Below, one piece after another: positions 33,562-44,005 of a DNA stretch of 64,000 nucleotides. Under the pieces are notes generated by a model. It was given only the letters and a program-made list of their open reading frames with translations. It had not been told where the DNA came from and did no database searches. The position numbers and the translations under genes were made by a program. How positions within the stretch are numbered: the first letter of the stretch is position 1; each line of letters starts with the position of its first letter. The stretch lies in the NCBI RefSeq assembly GCF_004006395.2, contig NZ_CP029758.2:434001-498000 (forward strand), written 5' to 3'. The DNA comes from Clostridium sp. AWRP (GTDB lineage Bacteria; Bacillota; Clostridia; Clostridiales; Clostridiaceae).

Positions 33562-36500
33562 ATGAAAAGAAATGCTATAAAGGCAATAAGCACCACGGCT
33601 GTATTATCGTTGTTGCTTTCACCGGCACTTCCTGTTACTTCTGCTAAAGCGGCAGCAGGGGAAGTTACAAAATTATCTGGAGCAGATTGCTATGAAACAG
33701 CAGCTATAGTTGCTACACAAAATTGGACAAGTACTGACAATGTAATACTTGCTTCAGGTGGAGGATATTCAGATGCTATAAGTTCTGCAGTACTTGCAAA
33801 ACAATTGAAGGCACCTGTACTTTTAACTGAGGCAGGATCTCTTAATTCTAATGCAAAATCTGCACTGGATAAGTTAAAACCAAAAAATATATATATAATA
33901 GGTGGAACTGCATCAATATGCCAGAAAACAAGAGATGATCTAAAGAGTCAAGGTTATAATTTAATTGAGTTAAGTGGGAAAAATAGATATGAAACTAACC
34001 TTGCAGTAGCTAAACAGCTTGTAAAGCTGGGGGTAAATGCAGACAATGTAATGATGGTAGGGGGAGAAGGCTTTGCAGATGCTTTATCTGCTGCACCCGT
34101 AGCAGCTGCTAAAGGTGAAATATTATTACTTGGAGTGAATAATACTCAAGCTATGAGCCCTATAGAGAATTTTATAAAGAACAATAATTCCAAAGTTACT
34201 GTTATAAGTACGCAAACTTTAATAAATGACAATACATATAAAAGTATAGGTGCTGTAAACAGGATATCTGGAGGGGCAGATAGATTTGCCACTAACTTAA
34301 ATATATTGAATCAATTTGACAGCGAACTAAAGGCGGATAAACTCTATATTGCAAATGCTACTGGTGATAAATATGCAGATGCATTAATTGCAGCTTCTGT
34401 GGCTGGAACAAGTGCTGCACCTCTTGTACTTATTGATGGTCAGGATGACAGCGGTACTGCAAATGCAATGAATTATATCAAAAATAAAGCAGCAAAAACT
34501 ACTGATTTAAATCTTATAGAGGAAAATGGAACGGTTTCTGACAAAACTATCTCTGATATAAATGCAGCAGCTTCAGGCAGTGGGGTTGAAAGTGCCACAG
34601 TAGGGTCTGTAACTACAAATGGACTTAATCAGATAAAAGTTGTATTTAATACGGATGTAGACAAAGATTCTGCAGAGAGGTCTGCAAATTATCAAATAGA
34701 TGGTGGAGATCTTGGCTCAACTGTGCAAACTCAAGCTACAGCAACACTTCAGGAGGACAATAGAACTGTTTTTGTTACATTTTCTCACCCCTTTACTTTA
34801 AATAAGAGTGTGACTTTTACTGTTAAAAGTGCTGTAAATACAAAAAATTTGGGAACTACTGTACCAAAATATGATAAGCAAGTTACTTTTTCGTCTATAA
34901 GTACTCCAACTTTTGATTCTATAACAGCTATAGGTGGAAACAAGTTAAGGGTGAAATTTTCAGAGCCAATTAGAATGGACAGCAGTAATCTGTCTTCGTT
35001 TAGAATAAATAGGCAGAGTATAACTGCTTTTGGAATAAACACATCTGATTCTGTTACTAAATTTAGGGATAAATCCTTAGATGGGGTATGGGCTGATGGT
35101 GTAGATTTATACTTTAATTCTCCGCTTCCAGTAGGTAAAAATACTTTTACTGTGCCAAATGGAGAATCTGGAGGTAAATTCAGTGATGCAGCTAATTTGC
35201 CAATAAGTAGTACTTCTAAAGATTTTACTGTAAATTCTGTGTCTGGAAACCCACAAGTTCAAAGCGTAACAAGTAACAATGTAGATACTATTTATGTAAA
35301 GTACAATAGACCTATGGATGAGCAGACTGCCCTTGAACCGAGCAATTACAAAATAAATGGAACTACAGTAAATGTGGATGATTCCTATGTAACTTTTGAT
35401 ACAGGGTCAGGAGATACTGTAGTGAAAATCACAAAAGTGAGTGATATGCTTAAGCAGGGAGAAAATGCAGTTACGATAAAAGGAAATGTTACAGATACCT
35501 TTGGAAACTACATAAATGAATCCAACATGAGTCTTTATGTTGGAGGAGACACCACTAAACCTACAATATCTACAGCTAGTATTTTTGATGAAAAGACTAT
35601 AAGGATAAAATTTAATAAGGATGTTTCCACAAGTTATGCTGAAAATAAGGGAAATTACACTGTACTTGATTCTACGGGAGCAAATATAACTTATAAAATT
35701 GATACTATAAATGATATAACTGTAGATGGAAATAGTAAAAGGACTTTTGACATAAAGTTTAAAGAGGATGATCTTAAAGGTTCGAAATATACTTTGACTG
35801 TAAAAAATATAATTGATACAGAGGCAAGTCCTAACATAATGGATAATTATACTACTACCTTATCTGGAATGGACAATGAAGGTACAAATGTAACGGAAAT
35901 ATTGAGAAGGGTAGATAATTCCCATGCTGTGGCAATATTTTTTAGTAAGGCTATGGATCAAGATTCTTTAGAAAATTCATCTAATTATATGTTTAAAGAT
36001 GGTCAGGGAAATACAAGAAGTTTACCATCCAGTGCTATGATTACTCCAAGCATTGATGGCAAGAGTGTAACTGTGGAATTTAATTCTGATTATACTATAG
36101 GCTCAGGAAGTAGTGGCTCCAGTGTAATTCAAATGGGAGTAAAAAATCTTAAGGATGTAGATGGAAAACCTCTAGATCTCGGATCATATATGGGAGATAT
36201 AACTATAGATGATAATAATGATGGACCAAGACTTGTAGCAGGTACTGCACAGATGAGTTTCGCAAATAATGATATATATGTTAAAGTGTCACTATCAAAA
36301 CCGCTGGATGTGCTGTCTTTTAATGATTTTCGAGTAGCAGGTTATGCACCGGATACTGGGTCTACAAGTGGGAATGATGTAACACTCATATTTAAGTCTG
36401 GAATTAAAAACAATCAGAAGATAAATGCCATAAAAAATGCAGGCAGTATGACTAATGTAAGTATAGAAAATACAAGTTCTGTAGATGCGGCAGGACGTAA

Positions 36501-36894
36501 TATAAAATCTGGTTCTACGGCAGTGTATGTACCACCTATAGCCATGCAGGATTTATGGTCTGCCAGCCCTAATTCTGGTATGAATGTTGTAAATGTAGTA
36601 TTTAATCAAGAAATAGATGATGATATTGTTACTTCTTATAATGATGACTTCTTGTTTACAGATGAAGAAACAGGACAGCAACTGATACCTACTTCAGTAT
36701 GGGTAGATAATAGAACTCTTGTTTACAGGTTTAACAATGGGACATTCAGCAGAGGTGATCGCATTCTAGTAAGAGCTAATAGTGATAGCTCTAAGATAAA
36801 TGTAAGAAGTGAAAGTCATAATACTTCAGGATATACAATCTATTCTCCATCTGATAGTGATATTTCAGGTAAAATTATAACAGTAGGAGAATAA
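33562..36894 (+). CDS. S-layer-like protein: three CWB2 repeats plus Ig-like domains
   Basis: 1110 residues. It is a full-length paralogue of the protein at 10277. It has a signal peptide (cleavage near AKA-A), three CWB2 repeats to about residue 325, then five or more SbsA-type Ig-like domains (VVFNTDVD, VKYNRPMD, IKFNKDVS, IFFSKAMD, VVFNQEID). The first CWB2 repeat reads GADCYETA where its relatives have an arginine (DRYAT), giving a lone cysteine. ATG 33562 follows AGGAGG. It lies directly downstream of nif but has its own leader, and a strong terminator follows. Confidence 0.9.
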   Translation: MKRNAIKAISTTAVLSLLLSPALPVTSAKAAAGEVTKLSGADCYETAAIVATQNWTSTDNVILASGGGYSDAISSAVLAKQLKAPVLLTEAGSLNSNAKSALDKLKPKNIYIIGGTASICQKTRDDLKSQGYNLIELSGKNRYETNLAVAKQLVKLGVNADNVMMVGGEGFADALSAAPVAAAKGEILLLGVNNTQAMSPIENFIKNNNSKVTVISTQTLINDNTYKSIGAVNRISGGADRFATNLNILNQFDSELKADKLYIANATGDKYADALIAASVAGTSAAPLVLIDGQDDSGTANAMNYIKNKAAKTTDLNLIEENGTVSDKTISDINAAASGSGVESATVGSVTTNGLNQIKVVFNTDVDKDSAERSANYQIDGGDLGSTVQTQATATLQEDNRTVFVTFSHPFTLNKSVTFTVKSAVNTKNLGTTVPKYDKQVTFSSISTPTFDSITAIGGNKLRVKFSEPIRMDSSNLSSFRINRQSITAFGINTSDSVTKFRDKSLDGVWADGVDLYFNSPLPVGKNTFTVPNGESGGKFSDAANLPISSTSKDFTVNSVSGNPQVQSVTSNNVDTIYVKYNRPMDEQTALEPSNYKINGTTVNVDDSYVTFDTGSGDTVVKITKVSDMLKQGENAVTIKGNVTDTFGNYINESNMSLYVGGDTTKPTISTASIFDEKTIRIKFNKDVSTSYAENKGNYTVLDSTGANITYKIDTINDITVDGNSKRTFDIKFKEDDLKGSKYTLTVKNIIDTEASPNIMDNYTTTLSGMDNEGTNVTEILRRVDNSHAVAIFFSKAMDQDSLENSSNYMFKDGQGNTRSLPSSAMITPSIDGKSVTVEFNSDYTIGSGSSGSSVIQMGVKNLKDVDGKPLDLGSYMGDITIDDNNDGPRLVAGTAQMSFANNDIYVKVSLSKPLDVLSFNDFRVAGYAPDTGSTSGNDVTLIFKSGIKNNQKINAIKNAGSMTNVSIENTSSVDAAGRNIKSGSTAVYVPPIAMQDLWSASPNSGMNVVNVVFNQEIDDDIVTSYNDDFLFTDEETGQQLIPTSVWVDNRTLVYRFNNGTFSRGDRILVRANSDSSKINVRSESHNTSGYTIYSPSDSDISGKIITVGE

Positions 36895-36936
36895 AAAAAT
36901 ATAAGCCCCCTGGTATTTAATATCAGGGGGCTTATT
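36892..36936. terminator. Bidirectional terminator between convergent CWB2 genes
   Basis: ATAAGCCCCCTG and TCAGGGGGCTTAT form a strong stem, with an A-run on the left and TTAT on the right. It serves the plus-strand S-layer-like gene and the minus-strand CWB2 gene. Confidence 0.88.
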
Positions 36937-36945
36937 ACGCTTAAA

Positions 36946-38505
36946 TTACTGATGTTGATAACTATTTAAGGCATTTCCAAGCATTGTATCTAAATCATCT
37001 ATTCCTTTATTTCCATTTTCAATATTGGAAATATAACCTCCGCTATTTCCCATGACTTGAAGTGCATTAGTAGATTTCTCTAATTTGTCTATATCCATAT
37101 TGTCCAGAGCATCTTTCATTTCAGTAAATACATTGAGACAGCTGGTTGTATAATTCATAGTTATATTTACATAATTTAATTGTGTATTTATATTATCTAA
37201 GTACTGTTTGTTAAGGCTGGCTAATCCATTTGGTACTGAAAGATTGGAAACTTCATCTTTTAATGCTGTAAGATCATTTTTGTAAGAGGATAAATAAGAA
37301 TTACCCTGATTGAACAAAGTAATTAATTGTTCTATATCTGATGATAACTCCTGTGCTGTTGATGCAGAAGTAATAGCTGTTCTTATGTCAGTTGTCTTAT
37401 TATACACATCCTCCATTTGGGTTGAAACGGTACCTGTTTTATCCTTATAGGATTCACAGTAGCCTTTTAAAGCAGTTATATAGTCTATTTCAGATTTAGG
37501 TATTGATGAAGTAGGCTTTAGCAAATATTCTACGGACAAATCTACAGAACTAAGTCCTCCTAAAAGGAATATGTCCTTATACCCTTTTTCATCTATATAG
37601 CTTTTTTGTTCTGATATATCCTTACCATTTGTTAGCATTATAGGTGCACTTAATTTAGAAGCTAGTGCACTTCCAGCTAGTGCATCTGGGAAGTTTGCAC
37701 CATTTGCTAATACTGCAAAATTTGAATTTGAATTAAAGTATTTACATATGCTGAGTGAAGTATCATATCTAGTTTGTCCACCTAATCTAGTTATATTACT
37801 ATCTGTAAGAGAAGAATCCATACTTTTTATTTCATTTACTACACTGTCACTTACAGAACCTTGTCCGCCTATTATCAATATTTTAGACGGTTGTATACTG
37901 GAAATAACATCTTTATTGCTTTCAGATAACTTTCCATTATCTATCATAAATATAGGGTATTTGTAACATGCAGCTGCACTTGATACGCTGAGGGCATCTG
38001 CAAAGCCCCAACCATTTGTAATTACCATAGGAGTACCTTTTTGAACATTCATGGAATTAATGATAGATTTGTTGGTTTCAAACCTATTGTTACCACCAAA
38101 TCGTGTTACATTTCCATAGCCAAGTCCTTTTATGTAGCTTACAAAATCATCACTTACAGAAGAAGTACCCCCTAATATGTATATATTTCCGCTCTTGCTT
38201 AAATGGTTTTGTATGTAATCTACTGCATTTGAAGAATTTTTAAAGTCATCATTTAATAAAAGTATAGGTGCGTTGTATATTTTTGACAGTACACTTCCAC
38301 CTAGAGCATCAGGAAAGTCCTTTCCACTGGCTACTATTACACTTTGAACTGTTCCGTTTTCAAAGTTATCTGCAATTTTTTCCGAAGTTTCATATCTGTT
38401 GCTTCCTGCAAGTCGTGTTACATTATACGTAGTTTTAGCATAGGTAGTATTTGACATACCCAATACTATAGCTGCTGTTGCAGCTATTCCTAGTATTTTC
38501 TTCAC
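36946..38505 (-). CDS. CWB2 surface protein with helical C-terminal domain
   Basis: 519 residues. A signal peptide (TYA-K near residue 24) is followed by three CWB2 repeats (about 30-335; RLAGSNRYETS, RFGGNNRFETN, RLGGQTRYDTS). A C-terminal region of about 180 residues is predicted to be mainly helical coiled coil and has no recognised family. I chose GTG 38505 because GGGAG lies about 11 nt upstream and the signal peptide then begins VKKILG; a longer reading from 38550 adds a non-signal-like segment. It is convergent with the S-layer-like gene and stands alone. Confidence 0.83.
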   Translation of the reverse strand: MKKILGIAATAAIVLGMSNTTYAKTTYNVTRLAGSNRYETSEKIADNFENGTVQSVIVASGKDFPDALGGSVLSKIYNAPILLLNDDFKNSSNAVDYIQNHLSKSGNIYILGGTSSVSDDFVSYIKGLGYGNVTRFGGNNRFETNKSIINSMNVQKGTPMVITNGWGFADALSVSSAAACYKYPIFMIDNGKLSESNKDVISSIQPSKILIIGGQGSVSDSVVNEIKSMDSSLTDSNITRLGGQTRYDTSLSICKYFNSNSNFAVLANGANFPDALAGSALASKLSAPIMLTNGKDISEQKSYIDEKGYKDIFLLGGLSSVDLSVEYLLKPTSSIPKSEIDYITALKGYCESYKDKTGTVSTQMEDVYNKTTDIRTAITSASTAQELSSDIEQLITLFNQGNSYLSSYKNDLTALKDEVSNLSVPNGLASLNKQYLDNINTQLNYVNITMNYTTSCLNVFTEMKDALDNMDIDKLEKSTNALQVMGNSGGYISNIENGNKGIDDLDTMLGNALNSYQHQ

Positions 38506-38668
38506 TATCCTTCCATCTCCCTTTAAAGTATATATACTTAATTCTAGCATAAAGCTACAAAAAAACCTATAAGAAAAATTTAACTTACTTAAATATATTG
38601 AGAAAATTAGGAAGAAAATACTTATATATTTAACTTTTATACATAATAAATTAAAGAATTGGTTTTGA

Positions 38669-39364
38669 TTAAACTCGTAATCTGTATCCAGCGCCCCATA
38701 CAGTTTGAATGTATTGAGGATTGGAAGGAGAAGACTCTATTTTTTCTCTTATTCGGCCTATATGTACAGTAACAGTGGAGGTATCACCTATTGCATCTAA
38801 TCCCCAAATTTTTTCAAATAAATCTTCCTTACTAAAAACTCTATTAGGGTTTTGAGCCAGGTACGATAGTATTTCAAATTCTTTTTGAGCTAAATTTACT
38901 TCTCTGCCATTTACAAAAACTTGTCTACAATTTTGATTTATTTCCAAACCTCTTATAATAATATTATTTTTTGAAGGTTTAACAAATTTATCTTTTATTT
39001 TTTCATAATTTTTAATGTGGGATTTGACTCTTGCAACTAGTTCACTTGGGCTGAAGGGCTTGGTTATATAATCGTCAGCACCAAGAGTTAATCCTTTTAT
39101 TTTATCAATTTCTTCTTTTTTTGCAGAAACTAGTAGTACAGGAATGTCTTTTTCTTCCTGTATACTATGTAAAATACTAAAACCATCTAGTTGAGGGAGC
39201 ATTATATCTAAAATTAACAGATCAAATTTGTTTTCTTTAAAATTATTTAAACCTTCTATTCCATCAGTACATATTACAACTTCAAAGTCTTCAAGTTCCA
39301 AATAGTCTCTTATGAGTTCAGCAATGCTTAAATCATCTTCAATTATTAAAATCTTTTTCATCAT
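38669..39364 (-). CDS. OmpR-family response regulator
   Basis: 231 residues. The receiver domain has the acidic pair EDD (residues 9-11), phospho-acceptor Asp53 (LILDIMLP), a conserved Ser/Thr (VSAKK) and Lys (TKPFSPSEL). The C-terminal winged helix (about 135-230) ends TVWGAGYRLRV, typical of OmpR/PhoB. Its start overlaps the 3' end of the histidine kinase gene by 26 nt, so the two are translationally coupled. It probably controls this operon and its ABC exporter. ATG 39361 directly after is an equally possible start. Confidence 0.93.
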   Translation of the reverse strand: MMKKILIIEDDLSIAELIRDYLELEDFEVVICTDGIEGLNNFKENKFDLLILDIMLPQLDGFSILHSIQEEKDIPVLLVSAKKEEIDKIKGLTLGADDYITKPFSPSELVARVKSHIKNYEKIKDKFVKPSKNNIIIRGLEINQNCRQVFVNGREVNLAQKEFEILSYLAQNPNRVFSKEDLFEKIWGLDAIGDTSTVTVHIGRIREKIESSPSNPQYIQTVWGAGYRLRV

Positions 39365-40793
39365 AAATTATCTGCCTTTCATGTAATTTGGGTAATGATA
39401 TAGTTATACTTGTACCTTTGCCTTCTTCACTTGCAGCCCATATCTTACCCTTATGTCCTTCAACAATTTGCTTTGCAATTGCAAGGCCAAGACCACTTCC
39501 TTTGGTTTCTGTTCTTGCAGAATCTGCCCTATAAAATCTGTCAAATATTTTATGTATGTCATTTTGGCTTATGCCAGAGCCATTATCTTTTATTTCAATT
39601 AGTATACTTGCGTTGTTTTCTCTGAGGGAGATTAATATATTACTGTTTTTAGTATCACCCATGTATTTTTTAGAATTATTGATAATATTTAGAGCAACTC
39701 TTGTAAATCTTTCACGATCAATCATTACATATTTACATTTATTCAGATTATTTTGAAGAGAAATATCAATATTTAATTTATTTAATTCAAAAGCACTTTC
39801 TTCAACGCAGTATGTAAAATATTCAACTATGTCCGTCTTTTCAAAATTAAAGGGTATCTGATTTAAATCAAGTTTTGAATATAAAAGTAAATCGTCAATC
39901 ATTTTGTCGATTTGTTGTGATTTAGAATAAATTGTTTTTAAATAATGCTCAAGTTTTTCAGGAGTATTTGTAACTCCGTCTAAAATACCCTCAACATATC
40001 CTTTTATGGATGTAATAGGAGTTTTTAAGTCATGTGATATACTTGAAACCAATATTTTTCTATCCTCATCGTACTTCATCTTCATATGTATGGAATTTTT
40101 CAACTGTATCCTCATTTTTTCAAAGTCGGAACATAAATCCCTTATTTCACTGTCACCATCTTCTATGATTTCAAAACTTAAGTCACCACGACTTATTTCC
40201 GAGGTTGCCTTTTTTAAACTTTCTATTGGAGAAACTATTCTTCTTGAAAATAAGTAGGAAACAAATATATTTGTTATTATACAAGAAAATATAAAAATGC
40301 TTATTATAGTTATAATAAAAATTTTAAGTACATTGCTGTCATCCCCGAGTGGAACTATAAGTATTGTTTTAGTTGAAGAATCGTCATAATTAAGCGGGAT
40401 TATATGAAAAATATATTGATTACCGTCAATTGAAATTGTTTCACGATTATTTTCTTGAAAAAATTTTTGAATGTCTATTTTATTTATATCCATAGAATTA
40501 AAGATTACGTTATTGTTCTTTAATATTATAATGTCCCCATTTACATTGGAAAGTTTTTGGTATAGATATTTTTCAAATTTGGCATCTTCAATATTTGAAG
40601 GGGATATTTCAGCGGATATATTTAATAATTGTGATTTTATAGCTTCAAGTTTTTTGAAATTGTCATATCCTATGTTTGTGTTCAAAAATTTTGAAGATAT
40701 AAATATAAATATAAATGCAGTTAAGATTGTAACAATAAAAGGAACTATAAGTGTCATGCTGTTGTAAACTGTAAGACGTTTTTTGATATCCAT
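39339..40793 (-). CDS. Membrane sensor histidine kinase
   Basis: 484 residues. It has TM1 (about 11-33), an extracellular sensor region (about 34-155), TM2 (about 157-180), a HAMP domain (181-235), and HisKA with His254 (SISHDLKTP). The HATPase domain has NIINNSKKY, DNGSGIS and GSGLGLAIA. It partners the response regulator it overlaps. Its position behind an ABC transporter suggests sensing of a peptide or cell-envelope stress. The start ATG 40793 follows GGTGAG. There is a 9-nt gap after the permease gene. Confidence 0.93.
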   Translation of the reverse strand: MDIKKRLTVYNSMTLIVPFIVTILTAFIFIFISSKFLNTNIGYDNFKKLEAIKSQLLNISAEISPSNIEDAKFEKYLYQKLSNVNGDIIILKNNNVIFNSMDINKIDIQKFFQENNRETISIDGNQYIFHIIPLNYDDSSTKTILIVPLGDDSNVLKIFIITIISIFIFSCIITNIFVSYLFSRRIVSPIESLKKATSEISRGDLSFEIIEDGDSEIRDLCSDFEKMRIQLKNSIHMKMKYDEDRKILVSSISHDLKTPITSIKGYVEGILDGVTNTPEKLEHYLKTIYSKSQQIDKMIDDLLLYSKLDLNQIPFNFEKTDIVEYFTYCVEESAFELNKLNIDISLQNNLNKCKYVMIDRERFTRVALNIINNSKKYMGDTKNSNILISLRENNASILIEIKDNGSGISQNDIHKIFDRFYRADSARTETKGSGLGLAIAKQIVEGHKGKIWAASEEGKGTSITISLPKLHERQIIYDEKDFNN

Positions 40794-40802
40794 TTTCTCA
40801 CC

Positions 40803-41555
40803 TTAAAAATCTTTTTTATCAAATAAATAATAACTTCCTGTAAAAAATATTATAGCATAGCTTAGCATCATCATAAATTTACAAAATATTTTATAAACAG
40901 GAATGGTATTCATAATCCATAGCTTGTACCAATCAAATAAGCTTATAAAGAATAAAGACGAATACTGAAAAAATATAATGCTTAAAAATTTAAATAGTAT
41001 AAAAATTAAAATGGATAAAAAGAATACACTTGTGCCACTTTTAAAAATATTCGATAAAAATGCGACGATCAATGCAAAAACAATCATTGGAAATATTGTA
41101 ACAGTATAAGAGAGAATTATTCTGAATATACTTAATAAAGTTACTGTATTTGAATTAAAAATCAAGCCTGCTGTAATTGAAAAAATCATTACAAAAAAAA
41201 GATTTGATAATATAAATACAGTTATTGAAACTAATTTTGCAGTAAATAATTTCAATCTTGTAATTGGCATTGTAAGTGGGATTTTCATTGTGTTATGTGA
41301 AAATTCTCCCGAAAAACTATCTATTGTAACTAGAGCAGTGAATAGTGGAAGAACAATATTTGATATAAGTGATAAAACTAGTATTGGAAATTCTGTATTT
41401 GAAACCCCTCTAAGTCCAAATCCATTTCTCAGTGCAATAATTACTATTTGACCCAATATAATAATTATAAATGATATTATAGCAGATAGGAGCATTTTTT
41501 TCTTTTTATACAATTTTTCAATTTCATTGATTAAAGCAGCTTTAAATTCTATCAT
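40803..41555 (-). CDS. ABC-2 type permease subunit
   Basis: 250 residues with six predicted membrane helices and short loops, in the style of lantibiotic-immunity or ABC-2 permeases (a cytoplasmic start of about 20 residues, then SAIISFIIIILGQ as the first helix; FSGEFSHNTMK in the first cytoplasmic loop). It should form an exporter with the ATPase encoded just upstream, whose 3' end overlaps this start by 14 nt. A role in removing antimicrobial peptides is plausible but unproven. ATG 41555 follows GAGGT and TAGGA. Confidence 0.85.
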   Translation of the reverse strand: MIEFKAALINEIEKLYKKKKMLLSAIISFIIIILGQIVIIALRNGFGLRGVSNTEFPILVLSLISNIVLPLFTALVTIDSFSGEFSHNTMKIPLTMPITRLKLFTAKLVSITVFILSNLFFVMIFSITAGLIFNSNTVTLLSIFRIILSYTVTIFPMIVFALIVAFLSNIFKSGTSVFFLSILIFILFKFLSIIFFQYSSLFFISLFDWYKLWIMNTIPVYKIFCKFMMMLSYAIIFFTGSYYLFDKKDF

Positions 41556-42267
41556 TCCTATTTACCTCGCTGACAAAATAGTTTTCAAGTGAAGAATAAT
41601 TTTTTAAAATATTTTTAGTAGTATCAACATTAATTAGAGTACCATTATATAATAAGCCTATCTTAGTGCAGGTCATTTCAATATCATGTATTAGATGACT
41701 TGATATGAAAAATGTAGTCTGTTCTTTTTGAGCCATATCTTTTATAATATTTCTTACGTCAATCATTCCTTCTATATCCAGTCCATTTAAGGGTTCATCT
41801 AAAATAATTATTTTGGGCTTTGACAAAATTGCAGAAGCAATTCCAAGTCTCTGTTTCATTCCAAGAGAGAACTTTTTAGTTTTTTCATGTTTATATTTTG
41901 AAAGACCCAGTAAATTCAAAACTTCATTAATTCTTGAATCATTTACATTTTTATAATATCTTGAAGTTTGTTTTAAATTTTCAAATGCAGTTAAATATCC
42001 GTAGGATTGAGCAGTTTCTATAATGCAGGTTACGTCTTTCATTGCATTTTCAAAATCATCTAAAATACTATGGTTAAAAATTTTTACATCACCTCTATCC
42101 GGTTTTGCAAGACCTGTCATAATTTTCATAGTAGTTGATTTGCCAGCTCCATTAGGTCCTAAAAATCCAAAGATATCGCCTCTATTTATTTTCAAATTTA
42201 GATTACTTATACCCCTGTCATTTTTAAATAATTTGCTTAAATTATTTATCTCAATTACTGTTTCCAA
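41542..42267 (-). CDS. ABC transporter ATPase subunit
   Basis: 241 residues. Walker A is GPNGAGKST (37-45), the signature is SLGMKQR, Walker B is IIILDEPLNGLD, and an H-loop histidine is in FISSHL. It closely fits the BcrA/ABC-2 exporter ATPases paired with small permeases. The best ribosome site (GAGGAGGG) is 8 nt before TTG 42267, giving METVIEINNL; an in-frame ATG at 42300 or 42285 would overlap or precede the site. It is second in the minus-strand operon after a secreted protein gene. Confidence 0.88.
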   Translation of the reverse strand: METVIEINNLSKLFKNDRGISNLNLKINRGDIFGFLGPNGAGKSTTMKIMTGLAKPDRGDVKIFNHSILDDFENAMKDVTCIIETAQSYGYLTAFENLKQTSRYYKNVNDSRINEVLNLLGLSKYKHEKTKKFSLGMKQRLGIASAILSKPKIIILDEPLNGLDIEGMIDVRNIIKDMAQKEQTTFFISSHLIHDIEMTCTKIGLLYNGTLINVDTTKNILKNYSSLENYFVSEVNRNDRI

Positions 42268-42381
42268 ATGGCATTCCCTCCTCATTGGATGCTTTATCAA
42301 ATTTTAACTTACATTTGGAAACATACTGACAATGAGTTTTGTCAGCACATATTCCAAATTTTATATTAAAAATTCACTTAA

Positions 42382-43647
42382 TCAATTGAGTATCTTATTA
42401 AATAAAGAATCAGTATCAAATTCTGGCTCATTATCTATATTAAAATTTATATTTGCAGATGTTGGGGAAATATATATGTTTCCCTTAAGGCTGTTCCCGG
42501 AAGATGTAGTAGTACTAAAATCTGCTGAGGTACTTTGATCCTGAAAATTACCTTTAAAGTTGAATGATTTTGTGTTTGAAGAGTAATTTTCATATCCTTT
42601 TAAAAATGTTTCATAATATTTTCCTTCTACATGTTTGCTATCTATTTTATTGATTTCTATAAATCGTTCACCTATTTTTTGAAATTTATCCTCTTTTTTT
42701 ATTGTAATGTCAGTTTTATATTTGCCAAGATATGCATTTGGATTAGATAATTTAGTATAGTCCTTTTCAGTGTTTTCAAATACTTTTTTATCTGAAAGAT
42801 CTGGTTTGGATACTTTTGTACTATTTATATCTTTAATTTTTAGAGATAATTCGAAAACTAAAAGATGATCTTTGCCGCTGTTATCTTTTCCTGAAATTGT
42901 TCCAGATGCAAGTACATTTTGTATTGTTCCATTCTTATCTGTAGTAATTTCAGCAGAGGCATCCTTAACAAATACGTCTTTTGAAATTTGTGGAAGTTTT
43001 ACAGAAGACGAATCTGGTTGTGAATGTTGTTTGTTGATATTAGTAATATCTTCTTTTAATCTAAAAGATATTAATGCATTTATAAGTGATGGTATTTGAT
43101 TTTCGTTTAAAGAAGTGGATAGTTTTTTACTTCCATCAGGTTTTTCGGTTACAGATATAGAATCCTTTAAATTACCAATAGCAGCATCTACTATTTTTTC
43201 AATATCAGATGTTCTATTCTCTTTAAACGGATTTGAAAGGATTGAATCATCTGCTTTAGTTTTGTCGGTTATATTGGTTACGTAATACATATTACCATTT
43301 AGAGTATTATTATTTATAATAATATTTTTATCCTTATAGTATAGGTATTTTGATATAGTAGTGCCATTATTTGTCTTGCTTGTATTTTCTACAGATTTGT
43401 CAGACAAATTATATTTATTTAGCATATTTTTAGAATATATAATCGAACCATTATCTTTAACTAAAAATGAAGAATCTACAGTAAAGCTTGAAAATTTACT
43501 AGTGCAGCTTTGAGCAGTGTACTTAAGGGAATCTTTAAGTCTATCATATCCACTTTTTGAATTGACTTCAGCAAATGCTGTAGTTGTAAACATAAGTGTT
43601 CCAATAGTAAAACTTATAAGCATTGCTGCTTTCTTACTTATTTTCAT
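42382..43647 (-). CDS. Secreted protein of unknown function, heads an ABC/two-component operon
   Basis: 421 residues. There is a signal peptide (cleavage at AFA-E, about residue 26) and no further membrane helix. The mature part is hydrophilic, rich in Ser, Lys, Asp and Asn, with probable beta structure; I recognise no domain. It is upstream of and co-oriented with the ATPase, permease, histidine kinase and response regulator genes (gap of 114 nt to the ATPase), so it may present or bind the signal or cargo of that exporter. ATG 43647 follows AAAGGAG. Confidence 0.68.
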   Translation of the reverse strand: MKISKKAAMLISFTIGTLMFTTTAFAEVNSKSGYDRLKDSLKYTAQSCTSKFSSFTVDSSFLVKDNGSIIYSKNMLNKYNLSDKSVENTSKTNNGTTISKYLYYKDKNIIINNNTLNGNMYYVTNITDKTKADDSILSNPFKENRTSDIEKIVDAAIGNLKDSISVTEKPDGSKKLSTSLNENQIPSLINALISFRLKEDITNINKQHSQPDSSSVKLPQISKDVFVKDASAEITTDKNGTIQNVLASGTISGKDNSGKDHLLVFELSLKIKDINSTKVSKPDLSDKKVFENTEKDYTKLSNPNAYLGKYKTDITIKKEDKFQKIGERFIEINKIDSKHVEGKYYETFLKGYENYSSNTKSFNFKGNFQDQSTSADFSTTTSSGNSLKGNIYISPTSANINFNIDNEPEFDTDSLFNKILN

Positions 43648-43751
43648 TTTGCATAGCTCCTTTATGATTATTTATGAAAGACTTTCATAGTTTAATTATA
43701 AATTGAGTGTATCTAATTTGTATAAATCAAATATAAACAAAGTATAAACTT

Positions 43752-43877
43752 ATCAATGAATCTTACTTAGTGGGAGTTTTGTTTCTCCCACTAAGTTTAG
43801 ATGAATTATCTAGGGGCGTAGCTACTGTTATCTCCCACTTTGATAGAAGTGGGAGTGTTACAGTAGGTAGCCATCAG
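43752..43877 (-). repeat. IS605-like two-hairpin element, type A
   Basis: 126 nt, nearly identical to the copy at 28654-28779, including ATCAATGAATCTTACTTAG, the GTGGGAG/CTCCCAC right hairpin, and the nested ACAGTA/CTCCCACTT hairpin. The flank on the inner side is TGTAT in place of TTTAT. It lies in the 358-nt divergent gap between the secreted-protein gene and the TolC-like pair; the remainder of the gap is AT-rich without other clear signals. Confidence 0.78.
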
Positions 43878-44005
43878 ATACAATTTTAAACAAAATTGTA
43901 GGTTAACTTTACCATGGAAATATAAATATAATTGTGATAGAATTAGTTATCATTGAAATATTATATTTTGGAAGAAAATAATTTAATATATGGAAGGAGG
44001 AAAAA

